DNA from: Paguma larvata
Taxonomy: Eukaryota; Chordata; Mammalia; Carnivora; Viverridae
Direction: 5' to 3'
NCBI GenBank assembly: GCA_030068075.1
Contig: CM057831.1
Coordinates: 11,575,370 to 11,639,369 of the forward strand
Length of the DNA stretch: 64,000 bases
The notes beneath the pieces are model-generated. The model saw only the letters and a program-made list of their open reading frames with translations, was not told the DNA's origin and did not search any database. A program made the position numbers and the translations under genes. Position 1 is the stretch's first letter. Every line of letters starts with the position of its first letter. Positions 36,512 through 48,700 of this stretch are shown here, one piece after another.

Positions 36512-39500
36512 CACCCCCGCCCCGGCCCCGCCGCAGCGTCAGAGGACCAGTGAGCCGGCCTGCTCTTACCGGAGTGGCACCCGAAAGGGCAGAGGTTTCT
36601 TTGGAGGCTTCACGGCGAAGTCTTGCCCTCTCTGTGGGCTTTCACGTCTGTGGTTCCAAGATTTCAAAGCAGTGGAATGAACATGGAGCAGCTAGTGTGT
36701 GTTGTTACTTTGTTTTGAGAGTGGATTTGAAGGTGTCCTTCAGTCCCCCCTTTAGAGTGTGGATTCGTATTAAATGGTAGCCTGCCTGGGGAACGGTCCA
36801 GAAGGCAGCAGGAGAAGTACTGTGCTGTCAATCCTCGTTGGGGACGTCAGACTTCCCTGGGTTAAGGATGTGGTTGTGTGTCTGTCTGCCTGTCTGTCTG
36901 TGGTTACCTGTGTCCTGTGATTATAAGATTAACCTGCTGTGTGTGTTAATCCCAGGCAGGGAATTAGCACAAGAGGTTTAGGAAGGAATCGTGTAAAGAC
37001 TTCCATCTACTGTGGTATTCTGCCCAACCCGTGTGTGTGACAGCTTCAGCACTCCCCGTCGGCCTGGATTACCATGTGCATAGCTCGAGTCTTGTATTTT
37101 TAGAACACCCTCCCTCTGTCCTTTGTCCTGCTTCCTCCTCCTCCTTGATGTCTGTCATTGGCAGTGGGCTTGCTGTGACCAGACTTACTGAAGCCAAGTG
37201 GCTTATAGGATGTTCCTAATTATGTGTGCTGGTGTTGGTTTGTGTGGTAGGTAGGTGGGGGCAGGGGCAAGTACCGTTGCTGTATCATCATAGTCCCGTT
37301 CGATCTAGCAGCTAACACTGGTCACTCCAAAGCACTGTTTCTATAGGAACATTGAATCTGTTACAGTAAGAGGTTTTCATTATCCTAATTACATCATGAC
37401 TGATTTGAGATAGAGGCCTTCAGATACATTCCATGCCCTCCCCAGAAGACGGTCTGTGGGAGTCTGTTGCCTTGATGCCAGGTGTGTGTTCTGACGGAGG
37501 CCGTGGGGTTTCCTCCTTCACGGGAAGGGCAGGGCATTTGTTTCCAGCATGGCTTTCTGGCCCGAATACCGCAAAACTTTAGGAAGCTGCATTCTCCTGC
37601 TCTTTGCCTTGTTCTCCATAAGACGCACGAAATAGTGAAGATCTCTCTGTTTGTTTTTTTCTTGCCGGTGCGTTCATTCCAGCGTACATGGGCGTCTCCC
37701 TTTGAACATGAGCCAGGTTATACTTTCAGAGGAGATTTTGCTCTTTGCCCTTTAAGGAAAGGGGCTAACACCCGTGGTAGCGCAGCATTTTGCGGACAGC
37801 ACCAGTCCCGCACCGGTGCCTCCCGACAGCTGGGCTTTCTCTCGTGCCTGTGGCTTCGGGCATGTAGCACGTCCTTGCGTCTCCTCCTCGCTTCGGTCTC
37901 GTGCACTCTCCAGCGACCGCGTTCTCCACGGTAGTAAGACAGCATTCGCTGTATGAATGACTTGACTGGGCTCAGAGACCGAATGTGGGAAGCCCGGCAG
38001 TTCGTGTAATTGCAGGTTATAAAGATTCAGGGTCCAGCGTGGGGCACCCGTCGGTTCCTGGAGTCGGGTTAGTTCGCTGTCCAGTCTTTGCTGGCTTCCC
38101 TAGCAAAGCAGGTGCACCTCCCCACCCCCCACTTGTCAGAAGCACGCCTGCTCTTTGATAAATCTGCCCTCCTCAAAATCTAAATCATGCTTTTGTCTCT
38201 AGATCCAGAATCTCTTTAGGTCTGTTTTCTTTCCCATCTTGCCATCTGTGGAACTGAAACTTTTTCTAAACTCTTCTCTTGGCTCTCAGCTGTTCCTAGA
38301 CCTTTTGGCTTTATCCTCGTGCCTCCAAACCATTTACATTCCCAGGGTGGAAGGTACGGGACTTCTTGTTGATTTGCTCTGGTTCCCCGATAGTCTGCTC
38401 CATGTGGCGGGAAACAGCCCAGCCCAGCGTCAGGTGCAGGAGGTCCCGATCGGCGTGGCTGGGCGCAGGGAGAGTGGCAGTGAATGGGAAACAGTGACCC
38501 AGCGTCTCCTCCTAAAAGCCAGTAAGGATAGTGTTTCGTTTGCGGTAACATTCAGTTTGTGTTTTGTTTAAATGCTGAAGACCCGGACAAGAACGAGAAG
38601 GGCAGCGTTCTCCACGTCTGTCCACACTGGAAGTTGCCCATAGTCTGCAGACGTGTCAGGAGAACAAAACGCTGGTTCTGCTATCTTTTGCCTTTTCGGT
38701 GTGTCCAGAATCTTTGGAGATTATGTCCTTGCTTACACAGGCTAAGGGCAAGTTCGTCCTTTTGTTTCTAACTGAGGACCGCTGTGACTCACGGGGTCAG
38801 CCCTCACACCGGGGTGTCAGATCCCAGCGTTGGACACGCGCTTCATTGATGGACGCGGTCACCGGCCTGGCAGCTGGGCGTCTGCAGGCTTCCAGGCTTC
38901 TGAGACCACACCATGAGGTTGTCTCTGCTCGGGCTTCGAGGACAGACCCAATCCAAGCCCGAGGTTGCCAGGGTAGTCTCACGAACGCTGTCACGCGTAG
39001 GTTTGTCTTGAGGGTATTGCCAAAACTCTTAAGTTCTTAAATCTTCCTTGGACTGAAGCATAAACAACGGCTTCTTCATCCTCCACTCACAGGGTAGTTT
39101 TTAATTCTCGGGCGCTGCTCTGAATTTAGAATTGTTCTTTCAGAAGGAGGCTTCGAGTTTGGCCATTTTGGGCAAACCCATCTCCTTTCTCGCTCCTAGT
39201 TACAAGTGGTTCCTTCTCCGTTAACTTGCCAGGTGGATAAGGTACAAGTCACTTTGATGTTTTCCTTTTTTCCCAAATGCGTTAGGCTGTTCGGTTCAGT
39301 CCAGTCGCCTTTCCCTCTTTCTGGCTTGCTCTGCACAGCCTGCCTCCCAGCCGCCCTCCGTGCTCCTGCCACGAAAGCAAAGGGTTCCCAAAGTGGGAAC
39401 CCTGTGGGCTCTGCGAGACCCCTCCTTTAGGGAAGTACGAGATCGGGCACTTTCTCGTCCCCCTGTGTTTCTGTTAGTGTTTATGTAAATAGTGATCTGC

Positions 39501-42269
39501 ACCTGTGGCCGGTCCTTCTCCCCCACTCAACACTCTCCCCACTCTGCGGTTCTCTTCCCATACAGACGACCCCAGGGCCCAGGATGGGGGGTGGCACTCG
39601 TAGTGTCACCCAGCTGCTTTGTGGGTTAAAATGTTTGGAAGGGGGCTGCTATCCCTCCTATTTATTTCCTCTGTAGAAAAGTAAACTATAACTGAGGTCC
39701 GAACAGCAGACTAACAAATGAGTTTTTGTAAATTTGCTATAGCAGCGTAGGGACTGTATATTCCCTTCAAGACTCCCTTACCAAACTCGCCACCTGTTGG
39801 TGGGCGGCCGGCGATGGCGTCGATGCGGAACGTTCTCCTACCTCACCTCCTGACAGTCAGGGCTCTAGACCTTCTTCCTGCACTGTAAGTAAAGTCCCCT
39901 TTCCTGCCACTGGCCTTTCTGACTCTGGTGGCTGACCGCTGCCCGGGGAAGAGCGGCGTCTGACCATTGGCGTGGCGGTTGGCCGGTCAGTTTGTTCGCT
40001 CGGCAACTGTGTGTGAGCGATTACCAGGTGCCAGGAGTGCCAGCTCCGGGTTCTCCCCGCCACCACGCGGTGAGTTCCCGGTGCTGGCGGACTACGCTTG
40101 GGCTGTCTGGTACTTGGACTTGGCCCCGAGAGAGCCCATCCGCAAAAGGTTGTGCAGTTTTTCATCGCGGCTCTTTTCTGTAGATCCGTATTTCCGTAAA
40201 GAGCTGTCCTGGGCAAAATCAACTCAAGGCTATTCCGTTAGCCCGTGTCGTCTGCCTAGAGCTTTGGTCATGTCCGGGAGATTCCTCAGTGGGAGTCTCA
40301 CGGGCACCCACCATCTTTCGTGTATTTCGGTGGAATCTGTTTTGTGGGTTGAGGGGTGCGTTGACTCAGAGCTGCACAGTAGGGCAGTTACGTGCTTAAG
40401 TAAAGCATCTGCCCTTAGTCCCTCTCCCGTCTAGTGCCTTCCTTGATCTCTGTACTAAGCTGCTTGAGTCTCTAATGCCCCTCATTTGAAGTTTCCTTGT
40501 CACCCTTTGGGGACCTGTTACCATCTCCCATTCTCTTTGGAACTTGTCTTCCAATCCTTCCACACCCTTTGCAGCTAATCCTATGTCTTAGAAAGGCTGA
40601 AGGCATGGGAGAGGGGTAGATACCTGTTATTTGGTCCTGGTCTTCAGCCGATCGTTTGGTGTCCCAAGAGCCAGGCGGCAAAATAGATGGAACTCAGTCC
40701 TCAGAAATGCCAGCCTTTCCCTCCTAGGCTAGGGCGCTTAGGACCCTAGAACTTAGCATCAGATGGCACACATCACCGCTCTCCCGCTAGACTTTCAGGC
40801 TTTAGAATTCAATCTGAAGTAGTCTAAGTCTGCGTGCAGTGTGACCGGCACTTCTTTGACCTCCGTCTGTGTTCGTTGTCTTTCTTTAGAAGCGCATAAA
40901 GCCACATGGTGCGTGGAGGAGGGTGCTTAGCAAAAGGAGGCCGCAGTTTCCTATCTTTGATTGTCCTGTTTCGGAATCCTTCGGATGTCAGAAACAGGTA
41001 TTCAGGCTAAAGAAAGGAGGGGATCCTAAGGACACAGGGTATTTTATAGACGCCAGTGTAAGAAGTACAGTTGATTCTTGCATGGCGCTGGGCTGGGACT
41101 ATCAGACTTTGCACCTCGTCCTTTCTCCTGCTTGTCAGGCACAGCCCCGGAACACCCTGGTCCCTGAGTCCATGTGACGTCCCGCTCTAGGGATCACCGT
41201 GCACAACTTCCCGGTGGCTCTCGATTCACATTCTCAAGAAAGAACACGATCAGCCCAGCACATTGCCTGGGTGTCTACCCCTGACCAGACAGCCTCGGCC
41301 CCTGGGGCGTGCCCCTTCGGGTGGGAGATGGGGCAAGAAGAGGCCATAGGCAGGACAGACCGTCTGAAGGTGTTTTAGTAGTAAAACTGCTGTCATGCCG
41401 CCTTCTTTTAAGAAGTAGGACGGTGGGCATGGGGGGCAGTATCCGGGGTATTGAGGAAACTCCGAGGTTTCACCTAATTCGGGTTATTGTCATCTTTGTT
41501 TCTTTATTTCCTGTTTTAATTCCCTTTATCAGTCTTGGCATCCAAGATGTCTTACCTCCCTCTTTAGGACTGGTTTCTCCTGTTCCGGAGCTAGTCTGTT
41601 CTTAGGTGACATTTCTTTGCCTTCATTCGATCTCAGGTTTTTTGCCTTCTTTCGTATTGTGTGGAGAGCAGATCACACGCCCCACCGTAGCCTCCCATGC
41701 ACTTCCGGCCTTTCTTCGGGCTTTAGCGCCGCAAATGCATCCATTCTGCGGGCCCACGGGCCTCGCTCCCCCCGTCCTCGAGGAGAGCCCTGCAGTAGTA
41801 TTCTTGGGCAGGCCCCCCGAGGTAGCTCAGAAGACCCCCCCCCCGTGCCGCAGGAAGCGAGGCTAGCTGGGACAGTGCCAGGGTGCGCCATAGGTGTGGA
41901 TTCCAGTTCAGGGGAGCGATCCGACGACAGCTCTTCGGACCGGGAACTCCGGCCGTCCCTGTCCGCTTCATTTCTTCGCAGTCCTGTATCCGGGCCTTTT
42001 TTAACGTCATTTTTATTTTTTTTTTAAAACTGCTTCTGCTTGCCTAGTAAGTCTTTTGATCTTACTTACCTCATCCTAGAGCCTGTCCCGTGTTCTTAAG
42101 GCATTTCATAATTACTTGTAACTTTTTTAAACTGTTGGAGTCGTTCGGAATACACAGAAGTGACCTAGTAATCCAAAGATACACATCGAGGCACGTGATG
42201 GAGGGGGGGGGTCGTTAGCCCTTGCATTTGGTATCCCAGACTAGGCGCCAGAACTGAGGAGCAGAGGGA

Positions 42270-42960
42270 CAGAGTGCCAGGTGCCTCAGGGTCCTGAGAA
42301 GTCCGGGTTGGGTTCACAGGGGAGCGCCAGTGTGTTTGGTGTACGCAGCGGCACCGGAGTAAGAGGTGGGGGGACCGGGACGGGAAGAGCCAGCTCTGGC
42401 TGGAGGCTCCCTCGAGCTCAGATGGGAACGGAGAGCAGCGTTGCGAAGGGCCAGCTGTTGGCTAAACGCTGCAGCTGTCCGGAGATCTCCCCGCTGCTCC
42501 CCTCGTGTCGCGCTGGAGGAAAATGCTGGACCGCTCCCTCCGCTTGCACAGAGCGAAGGCTGGAAGCCAACCTCCGCTCGCCTGCTGCCGAGGCGGCCGC
42601 GCAGATCAGCGGGCTTCTGACTGCCCGGCTCCACGTTCTTGACCTGCTCCTGAAATGCACGTGAGGGGCCCCCCCGCGCTGCCGCTCACAAGTCCTCTTT
42701 CCACGCCCGAACCGGACTTGGGCGCCAGAGAGGGGGGAGGCTCAGCCACACGCCCCGGGCAAGTCCTCCCGCCTCCTCTCGCCTCCCCCCGCCTCCCCGC
42801 CCAGTCCCGACAAGGGGGTGCCATGGGCCGTACTTGTGTGTCGGCATGCCTGCCCCGTGTGTCCCTTCCCTCCTCCCTGCCGACCTCGGACCCTGCTAGG
42901 GGTGAGGTAGCCGCGCTCGTGGCTGTCTTGAGACTGAAGAGGCAGAGAACTGCTTAGGAG
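42270..42960. other. CpG-island-like segment within CBL 3' UTR
   Basis: A CpG-dense, GC-rich stretch including a GCGGCCGC octamer near 42594 and repeated CGC/GCG words, unlike the rest of the 3' UTR. No intact coding gene is evident. It could be an orphan CpG island or a lineage-specific GC-rich stretch. Confidence 0.5.
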
Positions 42961-44354
42961 CCTGTAGACCACGTGTTTTCTCTCCCTCGGCTTCTTTCTG
43001 CCGTCTGGAAGCCTGCAGGCACAGTGCCCGTGAGAGTGGATGCCTCCCGACCTGCCTGTCTCCGTGTCCTGGCCTTGACCTCCTGCTGAAACACGCGGCA
43101 GGGGCATGGCAGCTACGAGGTACCTCCTCCTACGTTTGCTTTCTGGCTGTGGTGACTTGGGATTTTTAACCTTATATATCTTTTTTCCTCTATTCAAAAC
43201 AAAACAATTTTTAGCACACTGAAAAAAAAAAAGCCAAACATTTTTGTGCCTTTCTAAGGCAGCACTGTAACTCAGGCTGCATTTTAGGACTTAATATGGA
43301 AATACCGGAGTCTTTGCCCCTCTACCTTGTCAATCTTTATAGTCTGGGGGGGGGGGGAGGAGGAAACACTCCGTGTGGCTGGAGAGGTGGCAGATAGGTG
43401 AGGCACGTCTGGGGTCCCTGCTCTGTTGGAATGAGCGTTCCCCTGCGATCGTTCGGTTGGTTCCCATCAGGATCGTAGCTGTCAGGTTGAATGCTGTTCT
43501 CCAGCAAGAGGGGAGAGAGAGAGACTGTTCGGGATTTCTGTGTACATCCAGACCATTTCAAGTGTGCCGGGCTCCCGGTCCCGCTAGTGACCCAACTGCA
43601 CAGGACAGTGTAGGACGGACTCTCCTAACAACGGGACGTGGTTTGTGTCTTTTCTTTTTGCTGGATCCCGGACCGGCCTAGACCTCCTGCCTCTCCCTAA
43701 AGACGTGGCTTTCCTTTTATTTGAAGACTTCAGTCAAAGCATTAAGCGGCCAGTGCCCTCTGCGGGGTCCAGTAGGACCACGGGCGGGGTCCTCAGAATC
43801 GTGGCCACTGTCAGTTCTGGCAAAGATAAAAGGAAAAAAAAGGGGGGTGGGGTTTCTGTATGACGTTTTTCTTCTCCCTTTCCCTTTTCAGTTCTCCCCT
43901 GCCCTTAACTAATCAGGAATTGGGAGAGAAACCAGTCTTTTCAAAGTTCTCCCTCTTGAGGAGTTTGACATTCTTGGCCTGGGTGGGGCGATGCTTTCTC
44001 CAGAACAGAGAGTCCCAATTTGTATATCAGTGTTAAAATTAAAACAAAACGAAAACTTAGAGATTTTTGTGGACTATTTTAAAAATGTGTCATTAATATA
44101 AAAAAAAATTCTATTAGCAGTATTTAATCCTTCTCACCTGTAAAGACTCAGACAGAAGGTAAATATTCTTACAGAGAAGAGCAGAGCTTTAAGATTGGTT
44201 TTCATTTGAAGCCCCTTTTGTTTTGCCAATGTATTAATGTTTAGAGGTCTGTTATACTAATGTTATTTATTAATTTTTTTTCATTTCCATACACAGTTAA
44301 CTAAAGAGCTTTTTCAAGCACCCATGTCTGTAAAAAAAAAAAAAAATATTTTTA

Positions 44355-44360
44355 AATAAA
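44355..44360 (+). terminator. CBL: Polyadenylation signal of CBL
   Basis: AATAAA preceded by an A-rich run and followed within about 25 bases by TTTCTTTTGTTG, a U/GU-rich downstream element. Position matches the expected end of the CBL transcript, about 350 bp before the opposing MCAM signal. Confidence 0.75.
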
Positions 44361-44726
44361 GTTTCTTTTGTTGTAGCAGACTGGAGTTCTTGCCCTTCCG
44401 TGGGGGTGGGAGAGCGAAACAGGCCCGCGCAGTCATCGTGGTGAGTCCGCTGCTCCCTCGGGGCAAGGCTGAGCAACTGGAAAGCCTAGAGAAAGGGCCA
44501 TCGCTCCTTGCCGGGCCCTGCGAGTCCCCTTCGAGCGAGAGCAGGGGGATTCTCTTCCGTGGTGGAGCGTGAGCCATGTGGCTCAGAGGCCGAGGGAAGC
44601 CCTGGTCCTCGCTCCCAAATGCACAGGATTTTGTGTTCTGTGTGTACGGTTCCAGCGGCGGAGACCCCCGGCTGCTGTGGTGCCCGTGATGGATAGAAAA
44701 CGGTGAGCTTTCTGGGACAATTAAGC

Positions 44727-44732
44727 TTTATT
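44727..44732 (-). terminator. MCAM: Polyadenylation signal of MCAM
   Basis: TTTATT on the + strand reads AATAAA on the MCAM strand, about 970 bases after the MCAM stop codon. Cleavage would fall near 44705-44715. An alternating TA repeat with TGTGTGTA lies immediately upstream in the transcript. Confidence 0.75.
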
Positions 44733-44740
44733 TTTCTTAC

Positions 44741-44771
44741 ACACATATATATATATATATATGTATATATA
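44741..44771. repeat. TA/TG dinucleotide repeat in MCAM 3' UTR
   Basis: ACACATATATATATATATAT followed by GTATATATA. It lies about 10 bases upstream, in MCAM transcript order, of the AATAAA. It gives a UA/UG-rich stretch next to the cleavage signal. Confidence 0.9.
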
Positions 44772-45703
44772 AAGGAAATTTGCAAATTTACACACAACGA
44801 ACCACATATACATACAGGCCGCGCACCCCCCCCCAGAGCTCCAGCCAGGCCCGCTTCGCATCCCTCCCTACCGTTCGCCCATCAGGGAGGGCCCTTCTCC
44901 CAGGGTCTGAGCCCGTGAGCTCAGTTTTGCAGAAGTTCAGGGCTGGCAGAGTTATAGTCTTCACTGTCATAAAGGACAGTCTGGACCTCATCCCTGTCCC
45001 CTGACTTGCCCTTTCGGTCTTCCGTGACCCCCCTGAGAGGACAGTGGGAGCCAAATTAATGCAAGGGGTTGGGGCGCCAGGGCTTCACTCTGGAAAGCTG
45101 CCCGGCTTCCTCCCTGCAGGCACAACAGAACATACCCACCACGTCCCGTAAGGAACGACACCAGTCCTGGCTTCTTGCCCGAGAAAGATGGGTAACAAAA
45201 GGGCCTCCCGAGGCCGGCACACAGCTGCTTGTAAGGAATGCCGGGGTACTCTCCAGAACCGGCGCAAGCAACATACTTCACCAGCAGAGAGGGGCCTGGG
45301 CTCGGTGTGTCCGCCTTTCAGTGGCCCGACTGAATGACGACGCCAGCCTTGGGGGCAGGAAACCAGCGCTCAAGATAAATAGGCTACCTAATTTGGCTGC
45401 TGGTAGAAAACAGGTCTGTACATCCACACTGTGTATACAGAGAACACACGGTCTGCGAGAGACCCCTGCCCACTCCGGGGTGACCGAGGCCCCTCCCTGG
45501 GACGAGCTTCACCCAACAAAGCGAGACCTCGGTGGGTCGGTCCCCGAAGAGGGGCCTTCTCCAGACGGCTCTGCAGGCCAGCTGGAGGAGGGACCTTCTC
45601 CGTAGCCCGCCTCAGAGGCTCTGGCGATCATCCTGAGTGGTGGGAGGGAGAGGGTGAGCAGGAACGCTTCCGGGCGGGAAGGGCGCTCCATGTCAGCAGC
45701 AGG

Positions 45704-45733
45704 CTAGTGCCTCAGATCGATGTATTTCTCTCC
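45704..45733 (-). CDS. MCAM: MCAM exon 16 (C-terminus, stop)
   Basis: Acceptor TTTCTAG. Encodes GEKYIDLRH then TAG (45706-45704), identical to the human C-terminus. YIDL is a YxxL-type tyrosine sorting motif. Confidence 0.97.
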   Translation of the reverse strand, partial: GEKYIDLRH

Positions 45734-48700
45734 CTAGAAATGGGGGAGAGAACGGGGGTGAGGGGGACGTGGGGGGACTGCGATGGCGCCTGGGGATGAG
45801 GGACCGAAGCCAAAGCGGATGGATGAGGCGGGGAGGGCGGCAGCAGCGGGAGGGGGCGGGGCAGGAGGGCCTAGGCTCCCAGCCGGACTGGCCACGCTGC
45901 ACTGGGTGACCTGAGCCACAGCACTGTCCAGGAAAAGGTGACGGGGCAGAGTGTTGGCTCTCAGTCCTGGGAGCTACCCCTTCTCCACGGTCCCTCGGCC
46001 ACTCGCCTCGCCCTACCAATCTGGGACCAGTGTTAGGAAGGCAAGACGGGCCTGCTCCCAGGCTCCACCAGCGGAGGAGGGAGGGCAGAGAGAGTTAGTG
46101 TTCAGGGGACGAGAGCCATCAGCCCCTGCGGCTCCCACTCCCTGGAGACGCGTCAGGCCCTGGCCGCAGGAGCTGCCTCCTACCTGGTCTCCTGGAGCCC
46201 TCTTGTCACCGGTGCTGCCCTGTAGGAGGCCCATCTCTTCTGGGAGCTTATCTGACTTAACTTCAACTACAAATTCGCTCTTACGAGACGGGGGCAGCGT
46301 GCTGGGAGGAGGGAGGGAGGCAAGAAGTTGGCAACTCAGGGGCAGGAAAAGGGAAGGACACCGGACTGGGTGATGGGCTCTTAGGTAGGTGTTCAGGGGC
46401 CGCCTCAGGGAAGGGCAACAGGCCAATGCGTGGAAGGGGGAAGGCGTGGGCGATGCAGGGGGCAGGAGGGCAGGGAGCGCCGGCACCCGGCCTCCCCCTC
46501 CTGCTCCTGAGGGGTGCGCCGGCACTCGAGCAGGCAGGGGGTGTGCCCGTGGAGGCCACAAGCACGACGGGGTGAGGAAACAGGGCTCGGGGTACCGTGC
46601 TTACATCTCTTGTTTGCCCGACCGCCCGCATGGGAGCTTGCCCTTCTTGTAGAAGAAATAGAGAACGGCACCCAGCACGGCCAGGACAAGGACGCACACG
46701 GTCACGGCCACGATGGCCACGCCCTTGCTTTCAGGCTCCGGCAGCTTCTTCTCTGTCACACAGAGATGCTCCTAGTCACTCCGGGCCCCAGGCGGCCACG
46801 CTGCTGCCGCCACCCTGCCACCCAGCCCAGGGGCCCCGGGCTCCCCGGGCAGAGCAGAATGAGGGTGTCCTGGCACAGCCCCGTCCTCGGGCCAGGACTG
46901 CTCGCTCACCTGTGGAGGTGCTGTTGGCTCTGGCGTAAGGACTGACGGTGGAGGTGCTGGGGCCCGCGGTTCGGTTGGAGTCTGTGGTTAAATGGATCGA
47001 AAGGTGGGTTAGGAAAAGCACGAGCTCGGGCCCGCCCGCCCCCCCCACCCACCCCCCTGCAGGCCGGACGAGGGCTATACCCAGCTCCAGGAAGATGGTG
47101 GTGGTGTTTCTGCCCAGGAAATTGGAGGCCATGCACTTGGCACCGGTCTCCAACAGCTCTGGGGTCACCAGGACATTGAGGACGCTCAGGACGCTCTGCG
47201 GATCTTGGTCCTGTTCGTGTGCCTGTGAGGAAGGGGGCGTGGCTCAGGGCCGGTGCAGGGGCGGGGGGGGGTGGGGGGGATGGCCGGTCCCCGCGAGCAC
47301 AGAGAGAGGTGTGCCTGCTCACCGTGCCGGCCACGCTCCAGGAGATGGAGGGCCGGGGATGTCCCGACGCTTCGCAGGACAGATTCAACACCGTGTTCTC
47401 CTTCACCCACACCTTCCTCTCCTTTAATGTCATCCACGGGGACCCTTAGGGAGCGAGGGGGACGGGTGTGGCGGCCAACCCGGCTAGCCTGCCTCCCCCT
47501 CCCCACCAGGGCAGCAGGTGGCTTTTTGTCCTCGGAGAGCTCGAAACCACCCGGCTCCGGGCAGCTTCTCGGGGCCGCCCGATCTCTGCCCAGAAGGCCT
47601 CACCAAAAATGGCCACTCGGACCAGCTGAGTGCGGTTCAGGCCCGGGACGCCGGGCACGGAGGCCACGCAGCGGTAGCCGCCCCCTGCGTCTCGCTTCAG
47701 GTCGCGTAACTGGAGCACGGGCCCCTTCCCCAGCACCTGGCCTGTCTGGGGTGAGAGAAGGGTCGGTGGGTCCCTCACAGTCCCACGGCCCCACAAGGCC
47801 CCACGGCCCCAGGCCTGCCCTGGGTACCTTCTCTCTCAGCCACTGGAACTCCAGGGCTTGGTTACTCTCTGCCTCACAGGTCAGGGTGAGGCTGCCGCCC
47901 TCCTCGCTCTCCGGGGCCGCCGGGCTCACGCGGACATCAGACACGTCTGGGGACACAGCAATGGCGTCAGCCTGGGCTGAATTCCCTCTTGCCCCCACCT
48001 GGTCCCCCCCACCCCCCCACCCCGGTCCTGGACCCTCACAGTTCACCAGCAGCTCCTGTTGGTCGCTCAGCAGCGAGGCCATGGTTTCCAGGTCCAGGCC
48101 CTGACACTGGTAGAGCCCACTGTGCTCCTTCTGGGCGGGCTCCAAGACCAGGACCCCGTTGTCTTCGGTCACCACCTCCTCCATCTCCTGGGTGCTGAGG
48201 TTCTGGGAGAGAGCGGAGGGGTGAGGGGGTGAGCAGAGCGCGCCGCCGGCCGCCCCTGCAGCCCGTTGTGCACCCAGCGCGGGCGCCGTCCGCACCTGCT
48301 TGCTGATGCTGAAGTGGGGCGGGGGGTTGCCGTCAGCCAAACACCTGATTTCCACGCGGTCCCCTTCCTTCAGCATGCCCATGGGCTCCACTTCCAGCCA
48401 CACTTTCTCCGCTGGGTCTGCACAGGCACGGAGTGGGGGGGGCGGCCCTCAGCCCGAGCGCTGTCCCCCGCGCTGGGGAGCAGCCCTGATTTTTCCGCCA
48501 GCCCCAGCCCAGGGCCGTATCGGGGACTCACAGAAAACCGAGACGATGACTTCCCTAGACTCCTTCATGTGGTTCCCGCTGGGCAGCCGGTAGTTGAGCT
48601 CACAGTAAAACCGGGCGTCTTTGTCCTCCTTAACCAGCTGGGCCTTCAGAACACTCTGCAAGGTGTACAGACCACTCGACTCCACGATCTGGGACGACTG

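Larger units (their letters stand above)
36512..44380 (+). other. CBL: CBL 3' UTR (about 7.9 kb)
   Basis: The region follows the CBL stop codon, has no intact foreign gene and no SINE or L1 that I can see, and ends at an AATAAA (44355-44360) followed by a T/GT-rich stretch. Length fits the very long c-Cbl 3' UTR known in human. Homopolymer C/G runs occur at about 41837, 42202 and 43347. A CpG-dense segment lies at about 42270-42960. An ATTAAA at 36769-36774 could serve a short isoform. The exact cleavage site is inferred. Confidence 0.8.
44711..45703 (-). other. MCAM: MCAM 3' UTR
   Basis: Single-copy sequence between the MCAM stop (45704-45706) and its poly(A) signal, about 1 kb. It includes a poly-C/G tract near 44827 (+ strand CCCCCCCCC) and the TA repeat at 44741-44771. 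The 3' boundary is inferred from the signal only. Confidence 0.75.
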
